In this document: positions 9,125-17,362 of the stretch, piece after piece
Position numbering within the stretch: the first letter of the stretch is position 1
How the letters are laid out: every line of letters starts with the position of its first letter
From: Rhizobium sp. S152
Lineage (GTDB): Bacteria > Pseudomonadota > Alphaproteobacteria > Rhizobiales > Rhizobiaceae
DNA length: 64,000 nucleotides
Direction: 5' to 3'
Assembly: GCF_030380735.1 (NCBI RefSeq)
Contig: NZ_JAUDRZ010000003.1
Span: 186,001 to 250,000, forward strand
The notes under the pieces: generated by a model
The model's input: only the letters and a program-made list of their open reading frames with translations
Databases searched by the model: none
What the model was told of the DNA's origin: nothing
Made by a program: the position numbers and the translations under genes

Positions 9125-10018
9125 TTACTGCTTCTTGACGTAGACGCCAGGAACGATCGGCTGCTCGGCGGGCACGTCCTTGCCGGCCTTGAGGTCCAGC
9201 GCGGTGTCGACCGCGAGCTTGCCCATCTGGTCCGGGAACTGCTGGATCACGCCGACCATGTCGGGATCGCTGTCGACAGCTTTGATCGCCTCGGGCATGC
9301 CGTCGAAGCCGATAACCTTGACCTTGCCGGTGAGACCCGACGACTTGACCGCGACGGCTGCGGCAAGCGCTGCGTCGTCACCGAAGCCGAAGATGCCGTT
9401 GATGTCGGGGTTTGCCTGCAGCATGTTCTGCGCGACGGCCAGCGCCTCGGCGCGGGTGATGCCGGTCTGGATCGAAACGATCTTGATGTCGGGGTGCTTG
9501 GCAATGGCTTCCTTGAAGCCGTTGACGCGGTTCACGACCGACTGGACGAGCGGATAGTCGATGATCGCGACATTGCCCTTGCCACCGAGCTGCTCGGCCA
9601 TCAGTTCGCCAGCCTTGACGCCGCCGGCATAGTTGTCGGTGCCGATGTAGGACGAAACCTTGGCGCCTTCGACAGGAACGTCGACGGTGATGACCTTGAT
9701 GCCCGCCGCCTGTGCGCGGGCGACGGCTGCGAGCGCGCCCTTGCTGTCGACCGGCGACATGATGATGACATCGACGCCCTTGACGATGAAGTCTTCGATG
9801 TCGGCGAGCTGCTTGTTCAGGTCCTGGTTGGCGATCGCGATTTCGACCGAGACGTTCTTGGCCTTGGCTTCAGCGGTGATCGCCTTGGCGAGCTCATTGT
9901 AGAACGGATGCTGCTGCGTCAGCAGCGATGCGCCGATGCCTTCGGCATGCGCGGCGAACGCGGCCAAGCTGAAGGCTGCGGATACGAGAAGCGATTTTGC
10001 GATGCGAGAAACGGACAT
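9125..10018 (-). CDS. Periplasmic sugar-binding protein, RbsB-like (likely D-tagatose)
   Basis: 297-residue substrate-binding protein that delivers sugar to the CUT2 importer encoded downstream. Residues 1-25 are a Sec signal peptide ending AAHA; the mature part has the type I binding fold of the ribose-binding family (GASLLTQQHPFYNEL, then IMSPVDSKGALAAV). The start is the ATG at 10018 behind a GGGAGGAAACC ribosome-binding site; 28 more open codons upstream encode an Arg/His-rich stretch typical of non-coding DNA. It is the first gene of the operon, so the main promoter should lie in 10019-10280. Confidence 0.92.
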   Translation of the reverse strand: MSVSRIAKSLLVSAAFSLAAFAAHAEGIGASLLTQQHPFYNELAKAITAEAKAKNVSVEIAIANQDLNKQLADIEDFIVKGVDVIIMSPVDSKGALAAVARAQAAGIKVITVDVPVEGAKVSSYIGTDNYAGGVKAGELMAEQLGGKGNVAIIDYPLVQSVVNRVNGFKEAIAKHPDIKIVSIQTGITRAEALAVAQNMLQANPDINGIFGFGDDAALAAAVAVKSSGLTGKVKVIGFDGMPEAIKAVDSDPDMVGVIQQFPDQMGKLAVDTALDLKAGKDVPAEQPIVPGVYVKKQ

Positions 10019-10285
10019 GGTTTCCTCCCTAAATAATGCACGAGGCCGGTGCGAATGGCCGTCACGATGGCGGCCTCCATTGCCAGCTGACGCGCCTATC
10101 AATCAGCAATGTTTGCGCGCGTCAACTTTAAAATATTTATGCGAAAACTTTTTGATAAAATCTAACGTCAAGTTTCCTGCTGATGGACAAAATGGCGCGT
10201 TAGTGCCGCCCACGCTTGCAAGACTGGGCGAACATGGCATAAGTCGAAAAATTGACTGTAAAACTCAACAAAACGAATAATCCAT

Positions 10286-11377
10286 ATGAACCAGCTGAAT
10301 TGCCGTACCGAGCTCCGCCTCTCGAACCTCGCCGACTACCTTCATCTCATCGTCGATCGCCTCGAAAGCTTCGAGGCCGATGTTGTGCAGACCGACGAGA
10401 CGGTGAGCTTTCAGTTCGCCTTCGGTGCCGGTCGTTTCGAAATGGCGCCGGGAAAGCTGGTGATGGAGGCGTCCGCCGCCGAGGCCGAGGGATTGCGCCG
10501 GGTAAAGGAGCTCTTCAGCGTTGCGATCGAGCTCTATGCCAAGAGCGAAAAGCCGGAGATGGCGTGGCAAGGTGATCTGGCGGATGACACTGTTCTGTCG
10601 TCCTTCCGGCTGATGCGGGTAAGGAACGCATGGCAGCTGACGCCGGGCATGCGTCGTGTCCGCCTCGAGGGTGAGAATCTCGACCGCTTCGAAAGCTTCA
10701 CCGGCATGCATATCCGCATGCTGTTCCCGACGGAGACGGTGCCTGATCCGGTCTGGCCGATCGCTGGCGCCAATGGTCTGGCGCTTTGGCCGTCGGAGGA
10801 TCGCAAGCCGACCACCCGCGTCTACACGATCCGCAAGCTGGACGTGAAGGCCGGTTACATGGATGTGGATTTCGTCGTGCACGGCGATCCCCACGGTGGC
10901 GAAGAAGGGATCGGCTCGGCCTGGGCGCTGCATGCGGCGGAGGGCGATGTCGTCGGCATCATAGGGCCGCTCGGACGACCGGTTCGCTCGGCCGATTGGT
11001 ATCTCATGGGATGCGACGAGACCGGCTTGCCGGCGATGAGCCGCATCCTGGAAAATCTGCCGGCAGATACGCGTGGCGCTGCCTTCGTCGAGGTCGATGG
11101 CGCGGCCGACGAGCAGCAGATCTCCTGCCCGCCGGGCGTCGTGCTTAAGTGGATACACCGAAACGGCGTTCCCGGCGGCGAACATGCCGAGCTGGCGCGC
11201 GCCGTCTGTGCGGTCGACTGGCCGCAGAACGTTTCGAGCTTCGGCTGGTTTGCCTCGGAGGCAGATGCCGCAAAGCAGGTGCGCGAGTACTGGCGCAAGA
11301 CGCTTGGCTATGGGCGCGACCAGACGCTCGCCGCTGGCTACTGGAAACGCGGCGCGGCCGGCCTGATGGCCGGCTAG
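10286..11377 (+). CDS. Siderophore-interacting protein with N-terminal DUF2218 domain
   Basis: 363-residue cytoplasmic flavin reductase of the ViuB/SIP family, which reduces imported ferric siderophores to release iron. Residues 1-95 form a DUF2218 domain, common as an N-terminal fusion in rhizobia. The FAD-binding barrel follows (RVRNAWQLTPGMRRVRLEG; RVYTIRKLD binds the flavin), then the NAD(P)H-binding SIP domain ending near FGWFASEADAAKQVREYWR. No siderophore uptake or synthesis gene is next to it, so the cognate siderophore is unknown. The ATG lacks a strong ribosome-binding site. An iron-responsive site was not recognised upstream. Confidence 0.88.
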   Translation: MNQLNCRTELRLSNLADYLHLIVDRLESFEADVVQTDETVSFQFAFGAGRFEMAPGKLVMEASAAEAEGLRRVKELFSVAIELYAKSEKPEMAWQGDLADDTVLSSFRLMRVRNAWQLTPGMRRVRLEGENLDRFESFTGMHIRMLFPTETVPDPVWPIAGANGLALWPSEDRKPTTRVYTIRKLDVKAGYMDVDFVVHGDPHGGEEGIGSAWALHAAEGDVVGIIGPLGRPVRSADWYLMGCDETGLPAMSRILENLPADTRGAAFVEVDGAADEQQISCPPGVVLKWIHRNGVPGGEHAELARAVCAVDWPQNVSSFGWFASEADAAKQVREYWRKTLGYGRDQTLAAGYWKRGAAGLMAG

Positions 11378-11408
11378 CCACTAGCCTTCAGGCCGATTTT
11401 CGGGTCGA

Positions 11409-12080
11409 TCAGCCCTCCTGGGCTGCGGAGGGCACGACCCACAAGGGGCGCTCCTCGCGTTTCGCGCGCAGAGCAGGAGCAGCGTCGCTTTCGACTAGCG
11501 CCTCGCTCTCTTCGGGGATTTCGTCGACTTCGTACATATAGTCGTAGAGCATTTCGCAGGCGCGTTCGTTCGCCTTGATCTTGGCTTCAGTCTCGCTGAT
11601 TGCCGCAGCGATGGCCTTAATGCGGGAGCGCAGCATTGAGCCAAGGATATCCGTCGCGGGCCTCTTCTCAAGCCGTTCCAGATGGTGCTCGATCCGCGCG
11701 GAATGGCGCTCCAGTTCACGCTTGCTGAAGCGCGCCTTGCGCATTTCCTCGGAGAGGTCGTTGCGCATATGGGCAAGCGGATCGAAGGTGCCGGGCTCGC
11801 GCTCGTCGAGCGTCAGCTGGTTGACCAGCTTCTCGATGACGATCAGCGCCTGCAGATCGACAGGATCGGCAAGCTCGACATCATAGCCGGTGTCGTCGAA
11901 GACCTTGCGGCGAACGGGATCGAGCAGCAGCTCGTAAGCTTTCTGCACACGGGCGAAAGCCTCGGGATCGCCGCCCGAATCAGGATGTGTCGTCTTGGCG
12001 CGGCGCCGATAGGCGGCCTTGATCTGATCGTCGGTTCCATCGCGTCGGACCCCGAGAATCTCATAAGGATTGGTCACCAT
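11409..12080 (-). CDS. J-domain (DnaJ-like) protein with coiled-coil C-terminus
   Basis: 223-residue co-chaperone-type protein. A J domain occupies about residues 3-65 (NPYEILGV, then the essential HPD in THPDSGGD) and should stimulate an Hsp70 ATPase. The rest is charged and helical, rich in Arg/Glu/Lys, without the Gly/Phe linker or zinc finger of true DnaJ, so it is a class III J protein with an unknown client. The start is placed at the ATG at 12080 (MVTNPYEIL), directly before the J domain and behind GGAG; an ATG at 12113 would add 11 residues and cannot be excluded. Genes on both sides are unrelated. Confidence 0.85.
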   Translation of the reverse strand: MVTNPYEILGVRRDGTDDQIKAAYRRRAKTTHPDSGGDPEAFARVQKAYELLLDPVRRKVFDDTGYDVELADPVDLQALIVIEKLVNQLTLDEREPGTFDPLAHMRNDLSEEMRKARFSKRELERHSARIEHHLERLEKRPATDILGSMLRSRIKAIAAAISETEAKIKANERACEMLYDYMYEVDEIPEESEALVESDAAPALRAKREERPLWVVPSAAQEG

Positions 12081-12353
12081 CACTCCGTTGTCGTTCTGAT
12101 ATCGCCATGACACCCATGCGAGGGCATTCGTCCATTCGAGGACCCTCTTCTACCATCAGTGGGGCAGAGTTTGGACAAAAAGAATGAACAAAATCGAGAG
12201 CGACGCTTTCTGCATGCCGTCGATGGCGTGCTCGTGCATTGCTAATCGATATAATGTCTCTGCCCGCGTTGACGCATTTAAGCAAATCGAGTTCTATCCG
12301 CCACCATTTGCCCGGCCAGCGGTTCGCGGCCGGAAACGCAGGGGAGGCAGGAC

Positions 12354-13232
12354 ATGCGCGTGATCCGGACGGTCGCGGAATTGCGGGAGCATCTCGACAG
12401 CATCAGGCGGTCGGGAAAACGCATCGGTTTCGTGCCGACCATGGGCTTTCTGCATGTCGGTCACATGGCGCTCGTGTCGCGCGCGCGGGCGGAAAACGAG
12501 GTCACGGTGGCCTCGATCTTCGTCAATCCGCTGCAGTTCGGCGCCAACGAGGATCTGGCGCGCTACCCGCGTGCGCCGGAGCGCGACAGCGCGATGCTGG
12601 AACAGGCCGGTGTCGATGTGCTCTTCGCCCCCGAGGTCTCGGAGATGTATCCGCGCCAGATGCAGACCGTCGTCGATGTGCCGTCGATCGGCAGCCGGCT
12701 GGAAGGTGAGGTTCGCCCCGGGCATTTCGCCGGTGTCGCCACCGTCGTGACAAAACTCTTCAATCTCGTCCAGCCGCATGCGGCCTATTTCGGCGAAAAG
12801 GACTACCAGCAGGTGGTGTTGATCAAGCGCATGGTCGAGGATCTCGCCCAGCCCGTTCGCGTCGTCGCGGTGGCCACGGTGCGGGAAGCCGATGGCCTCG
12901 CTTGTTCCTCACGTAATGTCTATCTCAGCGCCGAGGAACGGATCGCAGCCCGCATCGTGCCCGCCGCTCTCACCGAGGCGGAGCGGCTTTACGCCGGTGG
13001 GTGCGATGATCCCGTGGAGCTGGCGGCCGCGTTGAGAGAGTTCATCGAGCGTGAGCCGCTGGCAAACTGGGAAGTCGTGGCGGTCCGTGATCCCCAAACA
13101 CTGGAGCCGATGCAGAGCCTGCGCGGCGGGCCGGCGCTGGTCGCTCTCTTCGTTCGCGTGGGCGCGACGCGGCTTCTCGACAACAGGGTTATCGGCGCGC
13201 CGGCGACCGAGGAAGGCGAGGGCATCCGATGA
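12354..13232 (+). CDS. panC: Pantoate--beta-alanine ligase (pantothenate synthetase)
   Basis: Catalyses the last step of vitamin B5 synthesis, joining pantoate and beta-alanine with ATP. The 292-residue length is normal. The nucleotidyltransferase motif HVGH lies at 34-37, followed by [18 protein letters not shown]; the [15 protein letters not shown] and CSSRNVYLS segments bind ATP and pantoate. A GGAGGCAGGAC ribosome-binding site precedes the ATG. It overlaps panB by four bases (ATGA), so the two are translationally coupled. panD is not here, as is usual in alphaproteobacteria. Confidence 0.97.
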   Translation: MRVIRTVAELREHLDSIRRSGKRIGFVPTMGFLHVGHMALVSRARAENEVTVASIFVNPLQFGANEDLARYPRAPERDSAMLEQAGVDVLFAPEVSEMYPRQMQTVVDVPSIGSRLEGEVRPGHFAGVATVVTKLFNLVQPHAAYFGEKDYQQVVLIKRMVEDLAQPVRVVAVATVREADGLACSSRNVYLSAEERIAARIVPAALTEAERLYAGGCDDPVELAAALREFIEREPLANWEVVAVRDPQTLEPMQSLRGGPALVALFVRVGATRLLDNRVIGAPATEEGEGIR

Positions 13233-14050
13233 GCACGCAGACCAGGCAGAAGCGCCGGACGACAACAGCCATCCGGGCGATGAAGGGCGGTGACCGGATC
13301 GTCTGCCTCACCGCCTACACGACGCCGATCGCGCGTCTGCTCGATCCGCATTGCGACCTGCTGCTTGTCGGCGATTCACTCGGAATGGTGCTTTATGGAA
13401 TGGACACCACTGTCGGCGTCACGCTGGAGATGATGATCGCGCATGGCCAGGCGGTGATGCGCGGCGTGTCGCACGCCTGCGTGATCGTCGATCTGCCTTT
13501 CGGCAGCTATCAGGAATCCAGGGAGCAAGCCTTCCGCAGCGCCGCGCGCATATTGCAGGAGACGGGATGCGACGGCGTGAAGCTCGAGGGCGGCGAGGAG
13601 ATGGCGGAGACCGTTGCCTTTCTCACCGCGCGCGGCGTACCGGTTTTCGGCCACGTCGGGCTGATGCCGCAGCTAGTGAACACGGCGGGCGGTTTTCGCT
13701 CGCTCGGCCATTCGCCAGAGGAGGCTGACAAGATTCGCCGGGATGCCCGGGCAATTGCCGACGCGAGCGCCTTCGCGCTTGTTATCGAGGGGACCGTGGA
13801 ACCGCTGGCGCGGGAGATTACGGCGGAGCTTGCAGTGCCCACGATCGGCATCGGCGCATCGGCGGCCTGCGATGGCCAGGTGCTGGTTTCCGATGACATG
13901 CTTGGCCTGTTCAACGAGTTCAAGCCGCGTTTCGTCAAGCGATATGCCGAGTTGAGCCCGCTGATCACGGAGGCGGTGGCGGATTATGCGGATGAGGTGC
14001 GGTCCGGCGCGTTTCCGTCCGCCGAGCACACGTTTCAGATCAAGCGGTAG
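13229..14050 (+). CDS. panB: 3-methyl-2-oxobutanoate hydroxymethyltransferase
   Basis: First committed enzyme of pantothenate synthesis, transferring a hydroxymethyl group from methylene-tetrahydrofolate to ketoisovalerate. It has 273 residues, the standard length, with the hallmark segments [35 protein letters not shown] and [10 protein letters not shown], and metal-binding acidic residues in the VGDS region. It follows panC with a four-base overlap. A short perfect hairpin (arms CGGTAGG/CCTACCG, 14045-14061) sits on its stop codon and may help end transcription from both sides, because the next gene converges. Confidence 0.97.
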   Translation: MSTQTRQKRRTTTAIRAMKGGDRIVCLTAYTTPIARLLDPHCDLLLVGDSLGMVLYGMDTTVGVTLEMMIAHGQAVMRGVSHACVIVDLPFGSYQESREQAFRSAARILQETGCDGVKLEGGEEMAETVAFLTARGVPVFGHVGLMPQLVNTAGGFRSLGHSPEEADKIRRDARAIADASAFALVIEGTVEPLAREITAELAVPTIGIGASAACDGQVLVSDDMLGLFNEFKPRFVKRYAELSPLITEAVADYADEVRSGAFPSAEHTFQIKR

Positions 14051-14055
14051 GTGCC

Positions 14056-15264
14056 CTACCGGTTGAGCCAGGCATCGATGCCGCGCGCGGCCGCGCGGCC
14101 GGTGGCAAAGCAGGCGGTGAGCAGATAGCCGCCGGTCGGTGCTTCCCAATCGATCATCTCGCCCGCCACGAACAGGCCGGGCAGGGCCTTCAGCATGTAG
14201 TCGTCGTCGATGTCGTTCCATTCGACGCCGCCCGCCGACGAGATCGCTTCGGCGATCGGTCGCGGCCGGACGACCTTGATAGGCAGCGCCTTGATCAGGC
14301 CGGCAAGGGCTTTGGGATCGCGAAGATCGCGGTCGCCGGCAAGTTCGCGCAGCAATCCCGCCTTGACGCCATCAATCCCGGCGCCCTTGCGCAGTCGGTT
14401 CGAGAGGCTTGCCTTGTGGTCCTGTCGGGCGAGGTCTCTTTCCAGCCGGTCCCGTGTCCGTCCGGGCATGAGATCGACTGTCAGGAGCGCCGGACGCCCT
14501 TCATTCAAGACGTCGCGGAGCGCCGCGGCATGGGCATAAACAAGGCTGCCTTCGATACCCTCGCGCGATATCACGAACTCGCCCGGGATCGTGCCCGCCG
14601 CCGACGTTGCCTCGACGGATTTGAGCGGTGCGCCGGCAAAACGCTCGCGGAAAGTTTCGCTCCACGCGATGTCGAAGCCGCAGTTTGCGGGTTGGAAGGG
14701 GTGGACGGCAACACCTCGCTCCATCATCCAGTCGGTCCAGCGGCCATCGGAACCGAGCTTCGGCCAGCTTGCACCGCCAAGCGCCAGGAGAGCCGCGTCG
14801 CAGTGCACGACCTCAACGCCATTTGCGGATTCGACGCGATGGTTGCCCTCCGCAAAGCCGACCCATCGGTGCCGGGTGCGGATCGTCACGCCTTGCGCTT
14901 CCAATCGCCTGATCCAGGCACGAAGCAGCGGCGAGGCTTTCATGGCGGTCGGGAAGACGCGGCCGGACGATCCGACGAAGGTCTCGGATTCAAGGCCGGA
15001 CGCCCAGGTCCTGACATCTGCGGGAGTGAAAGCATCGAGCGCCGTCCTCAGCCGCGCATTCGAAAGGCCGAACCGGTCAGCGAAGTTTGCGTAATCTTCG
15101 GAATGGGTGATGTTGAGCCCGGACTTGCCAGCGAGAAGGAACTTGCGGGCGACGGTAGGCATCGCTTCGAAGACCGTGACAGTGTGACCGGACAGAGAGA
15201 GAACTTCCGCCGCCATGAGGCCGGATGGCCCGCCGCCGAAGATTGCAATCCGTTTACGCGTCAT
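14056..15264 (-). CDS. TIGR03862/HI0933-family FAD-dependent oxidoreductase
   Basis: 402-residue flavoprotein of the BaiN/HI0933-like group. An N-terminal dinucleotide fold IAIFGGGPSGLMAAEVL (GGGPSG at 10-15) binds FAD; KFLLAGKSGLNITHSE is the group's typical second motif, and the C-terminus has SAGGVEWNDID and GLFVAGEMIDWEAPTGGYLL, the conserved FAD-contacting end. Physiological substrate is unknown for this family. It converges with panB, five bases between stops, and shows no functional link to it. Confidence 0.88.
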   Translation of the reverse strand: MTRKRIAIFGGGPSGLMAAEVLSLSGHTVTVFEAMPTVARKFLLAGKSGLNITHSEDYANFADRFGLSNARLRTALDAFTPADVRTWASGLESETFVGSSGRVFPTAMKASPLLRAWIRRLEAQGVTIRTRHRWVGFAEGNHRVESANGVEVVHCDAALLALGGASWPKLGSDGRWTDWMMERGVAVHPFQPANCGFDIAWSETFRERFAGAPLKSVEATSAAGTIPGEFVISREGIEGSLVYAHAAALRDVLNEGRPALLTVDLMPGRTRDRLERDLARQDHKASLSNRLRKGAGIDGVKAGLLRELAGDRDLRDPKALAGLIKALPIKVVRPRPIAEAISSAGGVEWNDIDDDYMLKALPGLFVAGEMIDWEAPTGGYLLTACFATGRAAARGIDAWLNR

Positions 15265-15391
15265 GAGTTCGCCCAGCGCCGATCTATCTAGGCCTTCTCA
15301 TGGCTCGCGGCGCAACGAAGTGCAAGCAATCACTCGCCTGATCAATAGCGTGTAAGCCAAATGGCTCGCGGCATCGTCCTGTTGGATTACA

Positions 15392-15595
15392 TCAATCGAC
15401 GATGCGAAGGCTGACCGTGGGCTTCGCGGGAGCCTGCTCTTCCTTCATGGCATCGTCGTGGTACCAGCAGCTTTCATAGACCGAGGGTACAAGATCCGCC
15501 GTAAGGTCGACCTTCGACCGCGTGCCCGCCGGCTTGAATCGCTTGGCGGGAAAAGCGAAAATCTTTGCTGACTCCTGATGTATGACTGTGGCCAT
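15392..15595 (-). CDS. gstI: GstI-like glutamine synthetase translational inhibitor (DUF2735)
   Basis: 67-residue protein of the DUF2735 family, divergent from glnII. In Rhizobium leguminosarum a small protein of this size in this position, GstI, is known to block translation of glnII mRNA; position, length and the conserved core (KIFAFPAKRFKPAGTRS, then ESCWYHDDAM) support the same role. The start is the ATG at 15595 behind a perfect AGGAGG; an open frame extends 43 codons further but has no ribosome-binding site and an unlikely composition. Regulation by NtrC in opposite senses for the two genes is expected from the known system but its sites were not resolved here. Confidence 0.82.
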   Translation of the reverse strand: MATVIHQESAKIFAFPAKRFKPAGTRSKVDLTADLVPSVYESCWYHDDAMKEEQAPAKPTVSLRIVD

Positions 15596-16073
15596 GAATG
15601 CCTCCTGATCGGGTGCCGTCCTTCGACGTCGAAGCAATATAACACGCCTGCACATAGTTTGCTCTAATTGATTTAAAAAAGTGCAATCTTTGTTGGAATA
15701 ATGGGCAGCCTTGGTTGCATTCATTTATGTCAGAGTTTTCTAATGATTATTTTTAGAGCAAATGCCTATTAAATGGATTGTTCATGCGGTGTGCGAATGG
15801 GTGCCGTTTTTATCTTTGCGTTCTTCTGAGGCATCGGCCCTGGTGGCGGTCGCGTCCTGCTAGGGCCTTAACTGTTTGAGTCCGCTATAGGTTCCAGGCT
15901 GTTCAAAGGCCGACTGCGGGCAGGCTGCGAGGTTATTTTGCCCTGCCAACATTTGCAGTCCGACAAACTGGCACGGCACATGCATATAAACGGGCATCCC
16001 CGGCGGACGAGGAGATTTAGGCCTCCATGTTCGCCAGGATTTGCTGACACCTTTTGTTTTGAGAGACGCGCAA
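15596..16073. promoter_or_regulatory. gstI-glnII divergent control region
   Basis: 478 bases without a gene between two divergent, functionally linked genes. The left half is AT-rich (around 15640-15780), unlike the surrounding DNA. The only element identified with confidence is the sigma-54 promoter for glnII at 15969-15984. On the minus strand an AGG-N11-TTGCT-like pair lies near 15636-15655 but its spacing is one base off for sigma-54, so it is not called as a promoter. Confidence 0.6.
15969..15984 (+). promoter_or_regulatory. Sigma-54 (RpoN) promoter of glnII
   Basis: TGGCACGGCACATGCA matches the -24/-12 consensus TGGCACG-N4-TTGCA at all but one position, with the invariant GG (15970-15971) and GC (15982-15983) separated by exactly ten bases. 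Transcription would begin near 15996, giving a leader of about 78 bases before the glnII ATG at 16074. This fits nitrogen (NtrC) control of GlnII. Confidence 0.85.
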
Positions 16074-17114
16074 ATGACCAAGTATAAGCTCGAGTACATC
16101 TGGCTCGATGGATACACCCCGGTGCCGAACCTTCGCGGCAAGACGCAGGTCAAGGAATTCGCGGAATTCCCGACGCTCGAGCAGCTGCCGCTGTGGGGCT
16201 TCGATGGCTCGTCCACGATGCAGGCCGAAGGCCGCAGCTCGGATTGCGTGCTGAAGCCTGTCGCCGTTTATCCGGACCCGGCTCGTACCAACGGCGTGCT
16301 CGTCATGTGCGAAGTCATGATGCCTGATGGTGTCACCCCGCATCCGTCCAACGCCCGCGCCACCATCCTTGACGATGAAGGCACCTGGTTCGGCTTCGAG
16401 CAGGAATACTTCTTCTACCAGAACGGCCGTCCGCTCGGCTTCCCCGAGCAGGGCTACCCGGCTCCGCAGGGCCCGTACTACACCGGCGTTGGATACTCCA
16501 ACGTTGGCGACGTCGCTCGCGAGATCGTCGAAGAACACCTCGACCTGTGCCTGGCTGCCGGTATCAACCACGAAGGCATCAATGCCGAAGTGGCCAAGGG
16601 CCAGTGGGAATTCCAGATCTTCGGCAAGGGCTCCAAGCGCGCCGCTGACGAAATCTGGATGGCTCGCTACCTGCTTCAGCGCCTGACCGAAAAGTACGGC
16701 ATCGACATCGAGTATCATTGCAAGCCGCTCGGCGACACCGACTGGAACGGTTCGGGCATGCACTGCAACTTCTCGACCAAGTACATGCGCGAAGTCGGCG
16801 GCAAGGAATATTTCGAAGCCCTGATGGCGCAGTTCGACAAGAACCTGCTCGACCACATCGCTGTTTACGGTCCTGACAACGACAAGCGCCTGACCGGCAA
16901 GCACGAGACGGCTCCGTGGAACAAGTTCTCCTACGGCGTTGCCGACCGTGGTGCGTCGATCCGCGTCCCGCACTCGTTCATCAAGAACGACTACAAGGGC
17001 TACCTGGAAGATCGCCGCCCGAACTCGCAGGGTTGCCCCTACCAGATCGCTTCGCGCGTTCTGAAGACGATCTCCGAGGTTCCTCTCTCGGGTTCCGCTT
17101 CGGCTGCTGCATAA
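16074..17114 (+). CDS. glnII: Glutamine synthetase II (eukaryotic type)
   Basis: 346-residue GSII, the octameric or decameric eukaryote-like enzyme of rhizobia that makes glutamine from glutamate, ammonia and ATP. Recognisable blocks are YIWLDGYTPVPNLRGKT, WGFDGSSTMQAEGRSSDC, the ammonium/glutamate-binding NGSGMHCNFSTKYMRE and RGASIRVPHSFIKNDYKGYLEDRRP. It lacks the adenylylation loop of GSI, so control is by transcription and by GstI. The start is the ATG at 16074 behind GAGAG; the frame extends 11 codons upstream into the leader. A sigma-54 promoter precedes it and a strong terminator follows. Confidence 0.97.
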   Translation: MTKYKLEYIWLDGYTPVPNLRGKTQVKEFAEFPTLEQLPLWGFDGSSTMQAEGRSSDCVLKPVAVYPDPARTNGVLVMCEVMMPDGVTPHPSNARATILDDEGTWFGFEQEYFFYQNGRPLGFPEQGYPAPQGPYYTGVGYSNVGDVAREIVEEHLDLCLAAGINHEGINAEVAKGQWEFQIFGKGSKRAADEIWMARYLLQRLTEKYGIDIEYHCKPLGDTDWNGSGMHCNFSTKYMREVGGKEYFEALMAQFDKNLLDHIAVYGPDNDKRLTGKHETAPWNKFSYGVADRGASIRVPHSFIKNDYKGYLEDRRPNSQGCPYQIASRVLKTISEVPLSGSASAAA

Positions 17115-17142
17115 GCGCCTGACGATATCGTTCAGCCTTATG

Positions 17143-17175
17143 ATGGCGCCGGTCGAAAGCCGGCGCCATTTTGCT
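17143..17175 (+). terminator. Rho-independent terminator of glnII
   Basis: Perfect 10-base arms ATGGCGCCGG (17143-17152) and CCGGCGCCAT (17160-17169) with a 7-base loop, followed by TTTGCTTTT. It begins 28 bases after the glnII stop. Confidence 0.9.
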
Positions 17176-17270
17176 TTTGCCTCGTTGTCCCGGTTCGGAG
17201 CAGGAGAGAAACGGAATTCCATCCTTCGCTTTCGAATTCGTGAGATAACGCTGTGCAAGCATCACCCGGC

Positions 17271-17287
17271 GGTTGAAATATTCAACC
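17271..17287. promoter_or_regulatory. Perfect palindrome upstream of the SARP gene
   Basis: GGTTGAAATATTCAACC has 7-base arms around a 3-base centre, ending 18 bases before the -35 element of the predicted SARP promoter. Placement suits an operator for an activator or for autoregulation. The binding protein is unknown. Confidence 0.5.
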
Positions 17288-17304
17288 AATCGGGCACATT
17301 CCTT

Positions 17305-17332
17305 TTGCGTCGGATGTCAATATCCCTATACT
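17305..17332 (+). promoter_or_regulatory. Predicted sigma-70-type promoter of the SARP gene
   Basis: -35 TTGCGT (17305-17310), 16-base spacer, -10 TATACT (17327-17332). Transcription would start near 17339. This places the start codon downstream, and argues against the TTG at 17273. Confidence 0.55.
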
Positions 17333-17362
17333 TCCCGCGAACTCTCTCATCGCGAGCTGCCA

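Noticed and set aside
10111..10126. GTTTGCGCGCGTCAAC as a LacI operator before the tagatose-binding protein
   Set aside because: Only the outer three bases and the centre are symmetric; the match is too weak to call without other copies.
12184..12363. Small frame of 59 codons before panC
   Set aside because: No ribosome-binding site, Arg/Pro-rich tail, and it overlaps the panC start; looks accidental.
15636..15655. Sigma-54 promoter for gstI on the minus strand
   Set aside because: GG and GC are 11 rather than 10 bases apart, which normally abolishes function.
17273..17362. N-terminal extension of the SARP protein from the TTG at 17273
   Set aside because: The TTG lies inside a palindrome and upstream of a good promoter; the added residues are unlike a winged helix.
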